From: Saprospiraceae bacterium
GTDB lineage: Bacteria > Bacteroidota > Bacteroidia > Chitinophagales > Saprospiraceae
DNA length: 64,000 bases
Direction of reading: 5' to 3'
Assembly: GCA_016712145.1 (NCBI GenBank)
Contig: JADJRO010000001.1
Span: 434,001 to 498,000 of the forward strand
Both the position numbers and the translations under genes were made by a program. The first letter of the stretch is position 1, and the number at the start of each line of letters is the position of its first letter. Shown piece after piece: positions 17,799-27,649 of this stretch. Under the pieces are notes generated by a model that was not told the origin of the DNA, did no database searches, and worked only from the letters and a program-made list of their open reading frames with translations.

Positions 17799-20700
17799 AA
17801 ATGGATTCCATTCTTTCATTTTATTTTTAATATCATCTACGTCTACTTTATCACCTGGTTTTTTAATACTATCCAAAGGATTTTTCAATATATCTTTAGC
17901 TTTATTTAGGATATTGGAATCAATAGATTTTGTAGCTTGTTTGCCTGCCTTTTCCAAGATTTCATCTTTGTATGAATCTGCTTTTTCATTGGCTTTTTTT
18001 CGGAGACTGTCCTCATACTTATTAAGTTCAGAAGCTGCCTTGTCCTTTAATTTGTCAATTTCTTGTTCAGCCCGATTTGTTAAACTGTCTTTAATTGCAT
18101 TTTTCAAGTCATTGCCAATTGTAGATTCATTTTGCTCTTCCCCCTTTTCATTGACCCACTTTAAGTTAAATTGGGGATTTGTTAAGCTTCCTTTCATAGC
18201 CACTGCTATGTTTAAGGATTTACTATTTAAACCATTTATTCCATATTTTGAAAGAGTTCCAGACAGTTTGTCCAAACTTTTATCAAGTTTAATTGCTTTT
18301 GTTATGCCATCGATTTTATTCTTTGGAATGTTAAATAGAAAATTGTAATCCATTTCTCCACTGATTTTATGATTGCCGCCTATTGTAATGCCAATATCAT
18401 CAATTTTTTTATTAAAATCCTTTATTGTTACGAATCCGTTTTTAACGGTCAGCCAATTCTTTGTGTTTTTTAAATCAAGATTCTTCAATGATGAAATATT
18501 TAATTTGGAAGCCAGTTGATCTAATGGCTTAAATCCTTTTATTGAGCCTTCCAGCGTTTCAACAAATCCTTCTATATTGATACTTTCATAAATTGGATTT
18601 AGTGATTTATCCAAACTTCCTGGAAAATGATGTTGCTATTAAAAAATCCTTGAATGTATTGCATTATAGGAGCTATCTTTCTTATGCTTAATATCGAATT
18701 AAAAGTATTGGAAAACTGAACTTTCGATAAGTCGTATTTGAAATTAAAAGTAGGGTTATTGGGTTCTTTTGTACTATACAATCCGTTTAAAAACATTTTC
18801 CCTCCCATGGCATTAGAATTTAAATTTTGGAATAGTATTTCAGAATTCACTACTTGCATTTGTCCTTGTAAAGCATTCATTTTAAGAGGTCTGTATATAA
18901 ATTGGTTCGCATTAAATCCAATATCAAAATTAAATTCTGGTGGGATTTGAAAGGCCTCTGTAGATGCAGGTGAAGTTGCTTGGATGCTTGTGTCTATTTT
19001 AAGAAATAGATCTGCATCAAAGACATTTGCATTTAGCTGCATTTTTCCATTCAATACCTTGTCTTGAAACATGTATGCAGCCAAATTAGTAAAAGACCCT
19101 TTGCCTTGAATTTGGTTATAATTAATTTCAGCTGAAAAATTGTGAAGTATCAATTGATCGCCAATTAATTCACCTGAACCTTTTACCGCAGTAATTTTAT
19201 ATTCAGGATAAACTAATTTTGCAATAGTTGATTCAAAGGATACCTGTACACCTTCCAGATCATTTGCAGTTAAAGCAGCGTCATTGGGTTTATTTTGTTG
19301 CGGAGTGGCTTCTGAAATCCACTCTGTTAAATCTACCAGATTGCTTTTGCTGACAATTTTAAGTTTGATGCTTGATTCAGGTGTAAAATATTTCAAAGGC
19401 TCCTGCCATATGATATTGGCTTTTAAATCGCTTTTTCCAAATGAACTATTTAGCTCATTTATCACGATAAGTTCAGGAGAAATTTTGATAGCTGCCTGAT
19501 CGACTTTTATTTCAGGTAAATCTTTTGTTTTGTATTTTATCAAGTCACATAAAACACTTCCCTGTAATTTTACATCGGAATATTGACTGTTTTCAATAGT
19601 TTTTTGATTAAAATTAAATTCCAGATCAGGTTTAATTACTCCTGATAATTCAGTACCAGCTGCCATTGGATAAAACGCGCTTAAATCGGCAAGATTGAGT
19701 ATGCCTTTAAGTGTACCAGCCACTGTGGAATTTTGAAAAATATCTGTAAGCTGTAATGAACCATTTAATAATTGATTATTAAGATTCATTTTAAAAGAAT
19801 TGATGTTCAGGTAAGCATCTTTACCAGAAATATCTGAATTACCTGATTTGATTTCCAGAGCTACATCTTGAATTTTTAATTGCTTTTGTGGGTACTTAAG
19901 TGCTCCTTTTTCAATTGAACATTGTAAATCCCAATTAGGATAAAATTTATTTAAAGCAGAATAAATTCCATTTAATTCAACTTTAAACATAAAAGTTCCA
20001 CTTGATTCAACCGATTTGTAATCTTTTGTAAATGCATTTGGTAAAATTGAAAACAAATCTTTAAACTCATTTCCTGGTGATTCAATCGCAAGATTCATGA
20101 TGGTTGAATCTTTTAACAATTGAATATCTCCATTGCAAAGAAGTTTTAAATTATTTAAATTGAAAACAGATTCCTTAATTACGTATTTTGAATTTTGTTC
20201 AGAATAATTTAAATTTAATTTAGAGTCTAGTGATAAATTTTCAATTACCGGAATTCCATTTGAATAGTAGCTTATTGATTGAATTTGTGTGTTAGAAATA
20301 AGATTCAGAATATCATTCGTTTGAACAATGTTTCCAGAATGATTTAAATTATTGATCTTGCTGGATGTATTGCTAAATTTATCAGTATAATTTAGTTCTC
20401 CTTCCTTTATGTAATAATAACTAATTTCAAGAGATGTATTCGAGTTGACTGTTTCTGCATTTGAGTCTGTTTTTAATATCTGGGCATTATTGTGTAAACT
20501 GTCAAATTGTATGAAATTAATGATGGGCTTTATTAAGCCGAATGATTTGATTACGGTATTTTGACGATCCCTAAGTAATTTCCAAAGGCTTAGGCTAATT
20601 ATAATTTCAGTTCCATTGAATAGCAGGGAGGTATCCTGGTTTACGTATGCCAAACATTGAGGTTTTTCAATGGATATGGCTAAATTAGGGAAGTCACGGA

Positions 20701-20866
20701 ACAAGGAAATGCTGGCATCCTTGAATTCAAATTTGCCGTTTATGGAGCTACTTGCTTGCGTTTTAATAGCCTCCATGATTGTGGATTTATAAAATATAGG
20801 TATTGTAAATGCTAACACCAAAAGACCTAAAATGACAAAAAGGCCTACTTTTAATAATTTTCTCAT
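17781..20866 (-). CDS. AsmA-family protein (one frameshift)
   Basis: The protein opens with a single membrane anchor (residues about 6-25) and the AsmA-type signature around FKDASISLFRDFPNLAI. Beta-rich repeats follow, and a second conserved AsmA_2-like region comes near the C-terminus. AsmA-like proteins reach from the inner membrane into the periplasm and affect envelope lipid and protein assembly. The frame breaks at CC 18619-18620: adding one C (G on the coding strand) joins FFNSNIIFQ to GSLDKSLNPIYES with no stop, giving about 1030 residues. The last 110 residues are an unusual lysine/glutamate-rich helical tail. A -7-like box (TAATTTTG, reverse strand) lies about 37 bases upstream of the ATG. 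Confidence 0.85.
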
Positions 20867-20902
20867 AGAATGTGTATGTTTTATGTATCAACCTAATTTA
20901 TG

Positions 20903-20930
20903 CAAAATTAGTATCTACAATGTAAACAAA
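20903..20930 (-). promoter_or_regulatory. Candidate promoter of the AsmA-family gene
   Basis: Read on the reverse strand: TTTG (complement of 20927-20930), 16 bases, then TAATTTTG (20910 down to 20903), a perfect -7 consensus. The spacer is shorter than usual (about 19), so the -33 assignment is weak while the -7 box is good. Confidence 0.4.
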
Positions 20931-20959
20931 TAGTTCGACTTTATTGCTTTATTTGTGAA

Positions 20960-22669
20960 GTGAATTTATTAGAAGTAAAAAATGTAACTCTGGGATTTAA
21001 TAGTGCAAGCGGTTATTCCAAAACCCTTGATTCTGTTAACTTTGAAATTCCAGAAAACTCCATATTAGGTATTGTAGGGGAATCTGGTTCCGGCAAGACA
21101 TTGACAGCACTTTCCATTTTAAAATTACTTGATCCTTCAGCTCAATTTAGTTCCGGTGAGATTTTATTTCAAGAAAATGGACAAATCACCGATTTAGCCA
21201 AGTTAAATGAAAGGGATATTCGATCTTTCAGAGGACGTAAAATTGGCATGGTCTTCCAAGAGCCCATGTCGTCTCTCAATCCCTTGTTAAGTTGTGGGTT
21301 TCAAGTTTCCGAAGGTCTTAGGGCTCACAAAATGGGAAATGCAGCTGAAATTAGAGATCGGGTGATGCATTGTTTTGATTTGGTCGGTTTGAAAGACTTA
21401 GATCGAATCTATAAATCCTATCCATTTCAATTATCAGGAGGACAGCTCCAAAGAGTTTTAATAGCACTTGCTATTAGTTGCAGTCCAAAATTAATCATTG
21501 CAGACGAGCCAACCACCGCGCTGGATGTAAGCTTGCAAAAGCATATTATCGAACTGTTAAAACAACTGAACAGTGAATTAAAAATATCCATTTTATTTAT
21601 TAGTCATGATTTAAATGTAATAAAGAAATTGTGTAATGATGTTTTGGTTATGTATAAGGGCCAAATTATTGAACGGGGTCCCGTTGATTCTGTTTTTAGC
21701 GATCCTCAACAAGACTATACAAGAGCCTTAATTAAAGCCCGGCCACCATTAAATAAAAGACTAAATAGATTGTTGACCAAAGAGTCTATTAGAGAATACA
21801 AATTACCAGATAATCAAGATTCACTTTTTTTACCAATTTCTAAAGAACAAATTGAAGACGATTTGACAAAACTATTTCACCAAGATAAGTTGATTCAATT
21901 GGAGCATGTACATGTTAAGTACCCATTAAAATCTGGCTTTTTAGGATATAATAAACATGAATTTCATGCTGTTAATGATGTGAATTTTACAATTTATGAA
22001 GGTGAAGTATTGGGTTTAGTCGGGGAATCCGGAAGTGGAAAATCATCTGTTGGGAAAGCAATTTTAAATTTAGCGCCTGTTTCAGAGGGAATAATTAAAT
22101 ATAGAAGTAGACAAATTAATAATTTAAACAAGCAACAATGGAAATTGCTACGAAAGGATATGCAATTAATCTTTCAGGATCCTTATTCTGCTTTAGACCC
22201 AAAACAATCAATAGGCGATGCTATACTTGAGCCAATTTTAGTTCACAATCTTTTCCCAAACAGACGCATTGCAATCGAACGTGTACATGAGCTTTTAGTA
22301 AAAGTAGGCCTGCAGGAAGATCAATACAACCGGTATCCGCATCAATTTTCCGGAGGTCAAAGACAACGGATCTGTATTGCAAGGGCATTGGCACTCGAAC
22401 CTAAATTCCTGGTTTGCGATGAGCCCGTATCGGCTTTAGATGTTTCAGTTCAGGCTCAAATTCTAAATCTATTAAAAGATTTGCGGGATGAATTTAAATT
22501 GACGATGTTGTTTATTACACATGATATGGCAGTTGTTAGATTTATTGCCGATCGTATCGCAGTTATGAATTCCGGTAAAATTGTTGAATATGGGAATTGC
22601 GAACAGGTTATTAATCACCCAAAACATGAATATACCCAGGAATTAATTGATGCTATTCCAGTTTTCTAA
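20960..22669 (+). CDS. Fused duplicated peptide-type ABC transporter ATPase (DppD-DppF-like)
   Basis: A 569-residue protein with two complete ABC nucleotide-binding domains. NBD1 has Walker A GESGSGKT (40-47), a Q-loop, signature LSGGQLQR and DEPTTALD. NBD2 has a Walker A GESGSGKS near 354-361, FSGGQRQR and DEPVSALD. Each is followed by the oligopeptide-family C-terminal extension. The layout is that of YejF/GsiA-type ATPases, which energise uptake of peptides or glutathione. No permease or binding protein is adjacent, so the partner is elsewhere and the substrate is unknown. The start is GTG at 20960. The last 17 bases overlap fmt on the other strand. Confidence 0.92.
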   Translation: MNLLEVKNVTLGFNSASGYSKTLDSVNFEIPENSILGIVGESGSGKTLTALSILKLLDPSAQFSSGEILFQENGQITDLAKLNERDIRSFRGRKIGMVFQEPMSSLNPLLSCGFQVSEGLRAHKMGNAAEIRDRVMHCFDLVGLKDLDRIYKSYPFQLSGGQLQRVLIALAISCSPKLIIADEPTTALDVSLQKHIIELLKQLNSELKISILFISHDLNVIKKLCNDVLVMYKGQIIERGPVDSVFSDPQQDYTRALIKARPPLNKRLNRLLTKESIREYKLPDNQDSLFLPISKEQIEDDLTKLFHQDKLIQLEHVHVKYPLKSGFLGYNKHEFHAVNDVNFTIYEGEVLGLVGESGSGKSSVGKAILNLAPVSEGIIKYRSRQINNLNKQQWKLLRKDMQLIFQDPYSALDPKQSIGDAILEPILVHNLFPNRRIAIERVHELLVKVGLQEDQYNRYPHQFSGGQRQRICIARALALEPKFLVCDEPVSALDVSVQAQILNLLKDLRDEFKLTMLFITHDMAVVRFIADRIAVMNSGKIVEYGNCEQVINHPKHEYTQELIDAIPVF

Positions 22670-23573
22670 TGTCACGGTTTTGTAATCCGTTTATAAATTC
22701 TCTGGCTGTGACTTTACGCTTGCCTTCAGCCTGAATTTCAAATATTTCTATATAGCCATCAGAACATGCAATTTTTAAGGAATCCGTATCTATAAGCCAT
22801 TCTCCAGGAATCAAGGTATGAGTTTGATTTATTTTTGATGCTTTGTGAATTTTATACGTCTTTCCCTTGTCCACAAACCATGCACAAGGATAGGGTATAA
22901 GTGCACGAATTAAATTGTAAACAACCACGGTTGATTTTGTCCAGTCAATTCTGCAATCATCTTTGAATATTTTTGGAGCAGCGCTGACTAGTTCATCATT
23001 CTGAGTTTTATAATTAGCTGTATTAGATTCTATTTCTTGTAAACTTTTAATCAAAAGAGGTGCACCTGCTTGAGCCAATCTATCATGCAATTCGCCTCCT
23101 GTCTCATCTGAACCGATTGCTACTTCCAAGGAATTGACGAGATCCCCGGTATCAATTTCATGCGCTAACCTAAAAACGGTTAAACCCGTTTTTGTTTCTC
23201 CAGCCATGATCGCGCGTTGAATTGGTGCTGCACCTCTGTATTTCGGTAGTAGGGAAGCATGTAAATTCAAAGATCCAAATTTTGGTAAGTTAATGAGTGC
23301 AATTGGCAACATCCGAAACGCAACAATCACATTAATATCAGGATCAAGAGCTTTGACCCGATTTAGAAATTTTTCAGATTTGAGGTTTTTTGGTTGTAAA
23401 AGAGGTATTTTATGATCTTGGCAATAGGTTTTAACTGCGGAAACCTGCAACTGATGGCCTCTGCCAGCAGGTTTATCAGGGGAAGTAATGACGGCAACTA
23501 GAGTGTGTTCGCGATGTATCGCATCTAATGATGGAATTGCAAACTCCGGAGTTCCCATAAATAGTACGCGCAT
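22653..23573 (-). CDS. fmt: Methionyl-tRNA formyltransferase
   Basis: ATG at 23573 (MRVLFMGTPEFA) is preferred over an in-frame GTG 15 bases upstream, because the family starts right at this strand; this gives 306 residues. The formyl-transferase signature SLLPKYRGAAPIQRA and the catalytic GETKTGLTVF/DTGD block are present, followed by the C-terminal tRNA-binding barrel. It formylates initiator Met-tRNA using 10-formyl-THF. The gene is intact, converging on the ABC ATPase gene with a 17-base overlap. Confidence 0.96.
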   Translation of the reverse strand: MRVLFMGTPEFAIPSLDAIHREHTLVAVITSPDKPAGRGHQLQVSAVKTYCQDHKIPLLQPKNLKSEKFLNRVKALDPDINVIVAFRMLPIALINLPKFGSLNLHASLLPKYRGAAPIQRAIMAGETKTGLTVFRLAHEIDTGDLVNSLEVAIGSDETGGELHDRLAQAGAPLLIKSLQEIESNTANYKTQNDELVSAAPKIFKDDCRIDWTKSTVVVYNLIRALIPYPCAWFVDKGKTYKIHKASKINQTHTLIPGEWLIDTDSLKIACSDGYIEIFEIQAEGKRKVTAREFINGLQNRDIRKLE

Positions 23574-23633
23574 GTTGATCCTTTTCACTGCAAAATAAAC
23601 CCGAAATCCCCATATTGAAATAGATTTGCATTC

Positions 23634-23999
23634 ATGAATCGACTCCTTTGTTTTGGATTTGGAACTGTGTTGCTATTGCAATTCAATTTTAGTCGATTTT
23701 GGCATACTTATAACAAGACACTATTAGATTTTAACCCCAAATTGACGAATGCTTCGTTTTGTAAAGATTCAAATCGTTGTTTTATCATAGCGGGTAGTTT
23801 TCTGATACCACAAAATGCTGATAATCAGCTTAAAATGATAAAAAATAAAGGATTTAATAAAGCATTCAAGTATAATTTTCCTCAATCAGAATATTATTCT
23901 GTGGTAGTTGATACGTTTAATGCCGGTGATACAAGCCAAATTGTACTGACTGACGAACTTTTACGTTTAAAGCAGCCTTACTTTATTAAGTGTTTATAG
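23634..23999 (+). CDS. Small SPOR-like exported protein
   Basis: A 121-residue protein with a hydrophobic N-terminus (residues 3-20, possible signal or anchor). The C-terminal 70 residues fit a SPOR domain: a first strand CFIIAGSF, a helix with NADNQLKMIKNKGF, and a second strand-helix repeat. SPOR domains bind denuded peptidoglycan glycan strands and usually mark division-related or envelope proteins. TAGATTTG at 23621-23628 matches a -7 box but lies only 5 bases before ATG 23634, so start site and promoter cannot both be correct as drawn. A permease gene follows after 23 bases. Confidence 0.65.
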   Translation: MNRLLCFGFGTVLLLQFNFSRFWHTYNKTLLDFNPKLTNASFCKDSNRCFIIAGSFLIPQNADNQLKMIKNKGFNKAFKYNFPQSEYYSVVVDTFNAGDTSQIVLTDELLRLKQPYFIKCL

Positions 24000-24022
24000 C
24001 AATTTATGCTTCTTGATTTACT

Positions 24023-25498
24023 ATGATAGCCATTAAGAAAATAGATCTTATGTTGATAAAAGGCTTTATACCGCCTTTTTTCATATCGTTCTTTATGGCC
24101 TTATTCGTTTTGGTCATGCAAGTTTTTTGGCTTTATATTGATGATATCCTGGGTAAAGGAGCTGGTATTTTAGTTATTTTGGAATTTCTATTTTATTTAA
24201 GTTTTTCATTAACCCCATTGGCTTTACCTATTGGTGTCTTGATGGCAGGTGTTTTTTTATTTGGAAATTTAGGTGAGCAATATGAACTCTCCAGTATGAA
24301 GTCAGCTGGAATTTCATTGTTTCGCATTATGCTGCCTGTAATGCTCATGGCATTATTTGTAGCACTCTTTTCATGGATTTGTTCTGATTATATTATCCCA
24401 AGATCGAATCTTAAATACCTAAGCCGTTTGCATGATCTTAAGCGCCAAAAACCAACCTTGGGATTGGATGAGGCTGTGTTTAATGAAGACTTTTATGGTT
24501 ATACCATTCGAATCGGGCACAAAAGTTCAAATGGAAATGATATTTCCGATATTTTGATTTACGATCACAGTAAATTTGAAAATTCCGGGGAAAAAACAAC
24601 AATTTCTGCTGCAACTGGCAAGATGTATGTAACGGATGAGGATAAATTTATGGTAATGGCTTTGCAGAATGGGACTGTTTACCAAGATCCTGGCAGACGC
24701 AATTCTTCTGGATCGGAACTTCCCTACATTCGAACTTCATTTAATGAATTGGTCAAGGTTTTTGATTTGAGTGAATTCCAATTGGATCGAACAGATGAAG
24801 ATTTGTTTAAGAACGATAAACGAATGAAGAATAGTCAGCAATTAAGGCAAGAAATTGACAGTATTGGTCGCACACTCAATCGAAAAAGTCATGATTTACT
24901 TACCACCTTGTCATTGGATCGAATCTTAAATAACAAAGGGGATACCATTACTAAAACTAGTCCGTTCACACATTTTTACTCCAAGCAAAATCTTGCCTTA
25001 CTTGACAGTTTGATCTGGGATTATGAAACCAAAGGAACAGATCTTTTTAAACCTTTGTCAACAAAAATTATTCAAAATGTTGAAATCAATCTTGAAAGGA
25101 GAAATACTTTTGTTAAGGAGACTCGTCAAATTAAAGTACAAAAAGCAAAATTTGAATATGAACTTTTTATTAAGTACTCACTGGCAGTAGTGTGCCTTTT
25201 ATTCATATTTGTTGGAGCACCTTTAGGTGCCATTGTTAGAAAAGGGGGCTATGGCTATCCGTTTATAATTTGTATACTGGTTTTTGCCGCTTACATTCTG
25301 CTTAATACATTTTGTAAGCGATTGACCGAAGGTTTAAAAATCCCAACAGTATGGGCCGCATGGTTGCCTTGTATTATTCTCACAATTCCAGGAATTTTTA
25401 TTACCTGGTCTGCAATGCGTGATCGCAATGCATGGGAAGATATTAAACTTTTAAGTCGTCGCTTAACCAAGCTTATCTGGAGCTCCAAAACAAAATAA
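24023..25498 (+). CDS. LptF/LptG family lipopolysaccharide export permease
   Basis: A 491-residue protein of the YjgP/YjgQ family. There are three N-terminal membrane segments (about 15-37, 55-77, 100-122), a large periplasmic beta-jellyroll region (about 125-380) and three C-terminal segments (about 385-470). Early motifs fit the family: PFFISFFMALFVLVMQ and LTPLALPIGVLMAG. LptF and LptG form the membrane part of the LptB2FG ABC transporter that extracts LPS toward the outer membrane. Which of the two it is cannot be decided alone. Its 3' end touches an intrinsic terminator that serves the opposite strand. Confidence 0.92.
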   Translation: MIAIKKIDLMLIKGFIPPFFISFFMALFVLVMQVFWLYIDDILGKGAGILVILEFLFYLSFSLTPLALPIGVLMAGVFLFGNLGEQYELSSMKSAGISLFRIMLPVMLMALFVALFSWICSDYIIPRSNLKYLSRLHDLKRQKPTLGLDEAVFNEDFYGYTIRIGHKSSNGNDISDILIYDHSKFENSGEKTTISAATGKMYVTDEDKFMVMALQNGTVYQDPGRRNSSGSELPYIRTSFNELVKVFDLSEFQLDRTDEDLFKNDKRMKNSQQLRQEIDSIGRTLNRKSHDLLTTLSLDRILNNKGDTITKTSPFTHFYSKQNLALLDSLIWDYETKGTDLFKPLSTKIIQNVEINLERRNTFVKETRQIKVQKAKFEYELFIKYSLAVVCLLFIFVGAPLGAIVRKGGYGYPFIICILVFAAYILLNTFCKRLTEGLKIPTVWAAWLPCIILTIPGIFITWSAMRDRNAWEDIKLLSRRLTKLIWSSKTK

Positions 25499-25527
25499 AA
25501 AAGGCCATCGGATCAACCAATGGCCTT
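25497..25527 (-). terminator. Intrinsic terminator for the lipoprotein gene 25549-26154
   Basis: The inverted repeat AAGGCCAT (25501-25508) / ATGGCCTT (25520-25527) extends inward by GG/CC past one mismatch. On the reverse strand it is followed by TTTTTT (25502-25497 and beyond), giving a standard terminator for the operon 31746 to 25549. The forward side has a weaker T-tract, so it would end lptF/G transcripts only partly. Confidence 0.75.
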
Positions 25528-25548
25528 GTAAAAGACAGGTAATTTGTT

Positions 25549-26154
25549 TTATTTATCTATCGGATCAATTACAAATCCTTGAAATGCGAGGGTTTTTAAA
25601 TCAGAGATTCTGGTAACATATAAGGTATACCTCATATTATAAGAACATTCGACTCTCTGACCATCAATTAATGGTTGGTCATCTAAATTCCATCTAAATA
25701 CATAGCCGGATTTTTTGCCCTTCAAATCTTCATCCAATACGATCGGGATCAATGTAATTCCACCAGCGAAACAACCATACTTTTGAATTTTAATATTAAA
25801 GTTCAAACGTTTGTCTACAGTTCTTGGGGCATCTGCTTCAAGCAAGTTTTCTTCAAAACAAGCGCTGGATTTTGGGTTTACAAATAGGGAATATCCAATT
25901 TTAATCCCTTTGGAGCAGCAATACACTTCTCCAGTAACAGCGCTACAAATTCTGTCAGCTTCCTTTTGAAGTTCGCTTAATTTAGCTGCTATTACCTCCT
26001 TGCATTCAATTTTGGAATTACAAGGAACAACTGCTTGTTTCAAATTTTCAGGGATCGCTGCGGTTACTACTCTTACAGTATCCGGAATTTGAAGTGCCTC
26101 TTTTTGACAAGAAACTGCCAATAGCAATAAGCCAATAAATGAAATCGTTTTCAT
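25549..26154 (-). CDS. Hypothetical lipoprotein
   Basis: A 201-residue protein with a lipoprotein signal (LLLLAVSC, Cys16), followed by a domain with several cysteines (VVPCNSKIEC, RICSAV, VYCC, SACFEE, KYGCFAGG, ECSYN). The spacing suggests disulfides in the periplasm or at the cell surface. I do not recognise the family. It is followed by a good terminator and lies about 80 bases downstream of xseB, with no promoter match that I can defend. Confidence 0.7.
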   Translation of the reverse strand: MKTISFIGLLLLAVSCQKEALQIPDTVRVVTAAIPENLKQAVVPCNSKIECKEVIAAKLSELQKEADRICSAVTGEVYCCSKGIKIGYSLFVNPKSSACFEENLLEADAPRTVDKRLNFNIKIQKYGCFAGGITLIPIVLDEDLKGKKSGYVFRWNLDDQPLIDGQRVECSYNMRYTLYVTRISDLKTLAFQGFVIDPIDK

Positions 26155-26234
26155 GTTAATTAATTTTAGGGTGAATAATAAATTATATGAAAGGATTGCA
26201 CATTTCAGAAAAGGTTATCAGTGCAATAAAAAAA

Positions 26235-26420
26235 TTATTCTTTAGGCTCGATTTCCTGCTCTATAGACCTTAGCAATTCTTGACAGTATTGCAGAAGTCC
26301 TCTTGCCCTGCGTATTTCCTCAGGTAAGTTTTCAAGAGGAATTTTATCTTCCTTAAGTTGGGTATAGAGAGCCTGTAATTGCTCCATGGCATCGTTATAA
26401 TTTAACTTTTTTGTGGCCAT
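26235..26420 (-). CDS. xseB: Exodeoxyribonuclease VII small subunit
   Basis: A 61-residue protein with the XseB pattern: LNYNDAMEQLQ, LPEEIRRARGLLQYCQ and a terminal helix. Several copies bind one XseA large subunit to form exonuclease VII, which degrades single-stranded DNA to oligonucleotides. It overlaps the end of xseA by 19 bases, the usual coupled arrangement. Confidence 0.88.
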   Translation of the reverse strand: MATKKLNYNDAMEQLQALYTQLKEDKIPLENLPEEIRRARGLLQYCQELLRSIEQEIEPKE

Positions 26421-27649
26421 ATATCTGTGATTCTACTTTTAAAAGTACCATTAATTAATTTAGTTTCAACCAAATCTTCGGCGTATAAGTTTTCTATAGT
26501 TTGGACTAACTTTCCATTTTTATAAACTAAACTATATCCTTTGCTTAATATTTTATCAGGATCATTTGAATCCAAACATCCCTGAATTTCAACAAGCAGC
26601 ATGTGATATTTATTGAGTAGTTTGTTTTTACTCAATTCAATGTTGTGACGAAGTTCATTCCCCCTGCTTTGATGGTCAAATAAAATTCTGCGAGTCATGC
26701 TAATTAAATTGGCCTCAATGGATACTAATGATGCTTTATAACTATTCTTTTTTGCAAGAGCAAAATTGCAAATTTCCTGGTACGTTGAAATAAGACCCAT
26801 TTCAAACTGTTGATTGATGTGAATAATTTCATCAGCAACGGCTGTTGGAGTTTTTAAGGCAGAATAAGCTGAAAGATCTGCTAATGATTCATCAATAAAA
26901 TGACCAATACCCGTAAAAACAGGGTAGGGACAATCAGAAATAGCTTTTGAGATAAAATAATCATCAAATTCCAATAAGTCGTGCTTTGAGCCACCTCCAC
27001 GAATTATTACTACGAGATCCGTTTTAAATTTATTATCCTTCTTGATTAACTCAAATGCATTGCAAATTTGATTGACTGTATGGGCCCCCTGCATGGCTGC
27101 TTCGTATTTCTTTATTTTAAAAGTAAAGCCAAAGTGATTTTGAATTAAATGATTTAAAAAGTCTTTACATCCCGCACTGTCTGAGCTTGTAATAATAGAA
27201 ATATATTTAATTGCACAAGGCAATAAGCTGTTTTTGTTTTTTTGCCAAAGAAGTTCTGATTTTAACCGTTCGATTATTTTAATTTTGCCTTGTATTATTT
27301 TGCCTAATGTGTAAGTTCCATCCAGATCCTGAACAACCAGTTTTAATCCATAACGTGCGTTATAATCGATGGTAACATTTAATAATACCTGATTGCCTTC
27401 AACTAAGATTTGAAATAAATCAAACGAATTTTTATTTTGAATGGAGGCAACTGCAGTTTTCCAAATTACCGCAGAAGATTGGGCGATGATTAGATTGTTG
27501 TCATCTTTTTCAATGAGTTCAAGATAAATATGCCCTGATTTTTGCTTAACATTTAGTAATTCACAATTAATCCAAACTGGATCCTGAAAATTTACAGCAA
27601 TGACTCGCCGTATATAAAGATTAAGTTTACTTAAACTAAATTGCTCCAA
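26402..27649 (-). CDS. xseA: Exodeoxyribonuclease VII large subunit
   Basis: A 415-residue protein with an N-terminal OB-fold (about 1-105; NCELLNVKQKSGHIY) and the catalytic core containing RGGGSKHDLLEFDD and TGIGHFIDESLADL, followed by the helical XseB-binding region and a C-terminal GYSLVYKNGKL. It is intact. The start lies directly next to the sucC stop, with no gap, so it is probably translated from the same transcript as sucC. Confidence 0.95.
   Translation of the reverse strand: MEQFSLSKLNLYIRRVIAVNFQDPVWINCELLNVKQKSGHIYLELIEKDDNNLIIAQSSAVIWKTAVASIQNKNSFDLFQILVEGNQVLLNVTIDYNARYGLKLVVQDLDGTYTLGKIIQGKIKIIERLKSELLWQKNKNSLLPCAIKYISIITSSDSAGCKDFLNHLIQNHFGFTFKIKKYEAAMQGAHTVNQICNAFELIKKDNKFKTDLVVIIRGGGSKHDLLEFDDYFISKAISDCPYPVFTGIGHFIDESLADLSAYSALKTPTAVADEIIHINQQFEMGLISTYQEICNFALAKKNSYKASLVSIEANLISMTRRILFDHQSRGNELRHNIELSKNKLLNKYHMLLVEIQGCLDSNDPDKILSKGYSLVYKNGKLVQTIENLYAEDLVETKLINGTFKSRITDIWPQKS

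Noticed and set aside
17776..18348. A 190-residue hydrophobic forward-strand reading frame
   Set aside because: It lies antisense to the charged tail and body of the AsmA gene; the Leu/Phe/Ser-rich content is what an antisense of Lys/Glu/Asn-rich codons gives.
23621..23628. Leaderless mRNA for the SPOR-like gene from TAGATTTG
   Set aside because: The box matches, but no -33 element is present and the spacing to ATG is too short to support it without mapping.
25497..25527. Attachment site or mobile-element end at the short inverted repeat
   Set aside because: The repeat with its T-run on one side has the form of a plain intrinsic terminator.
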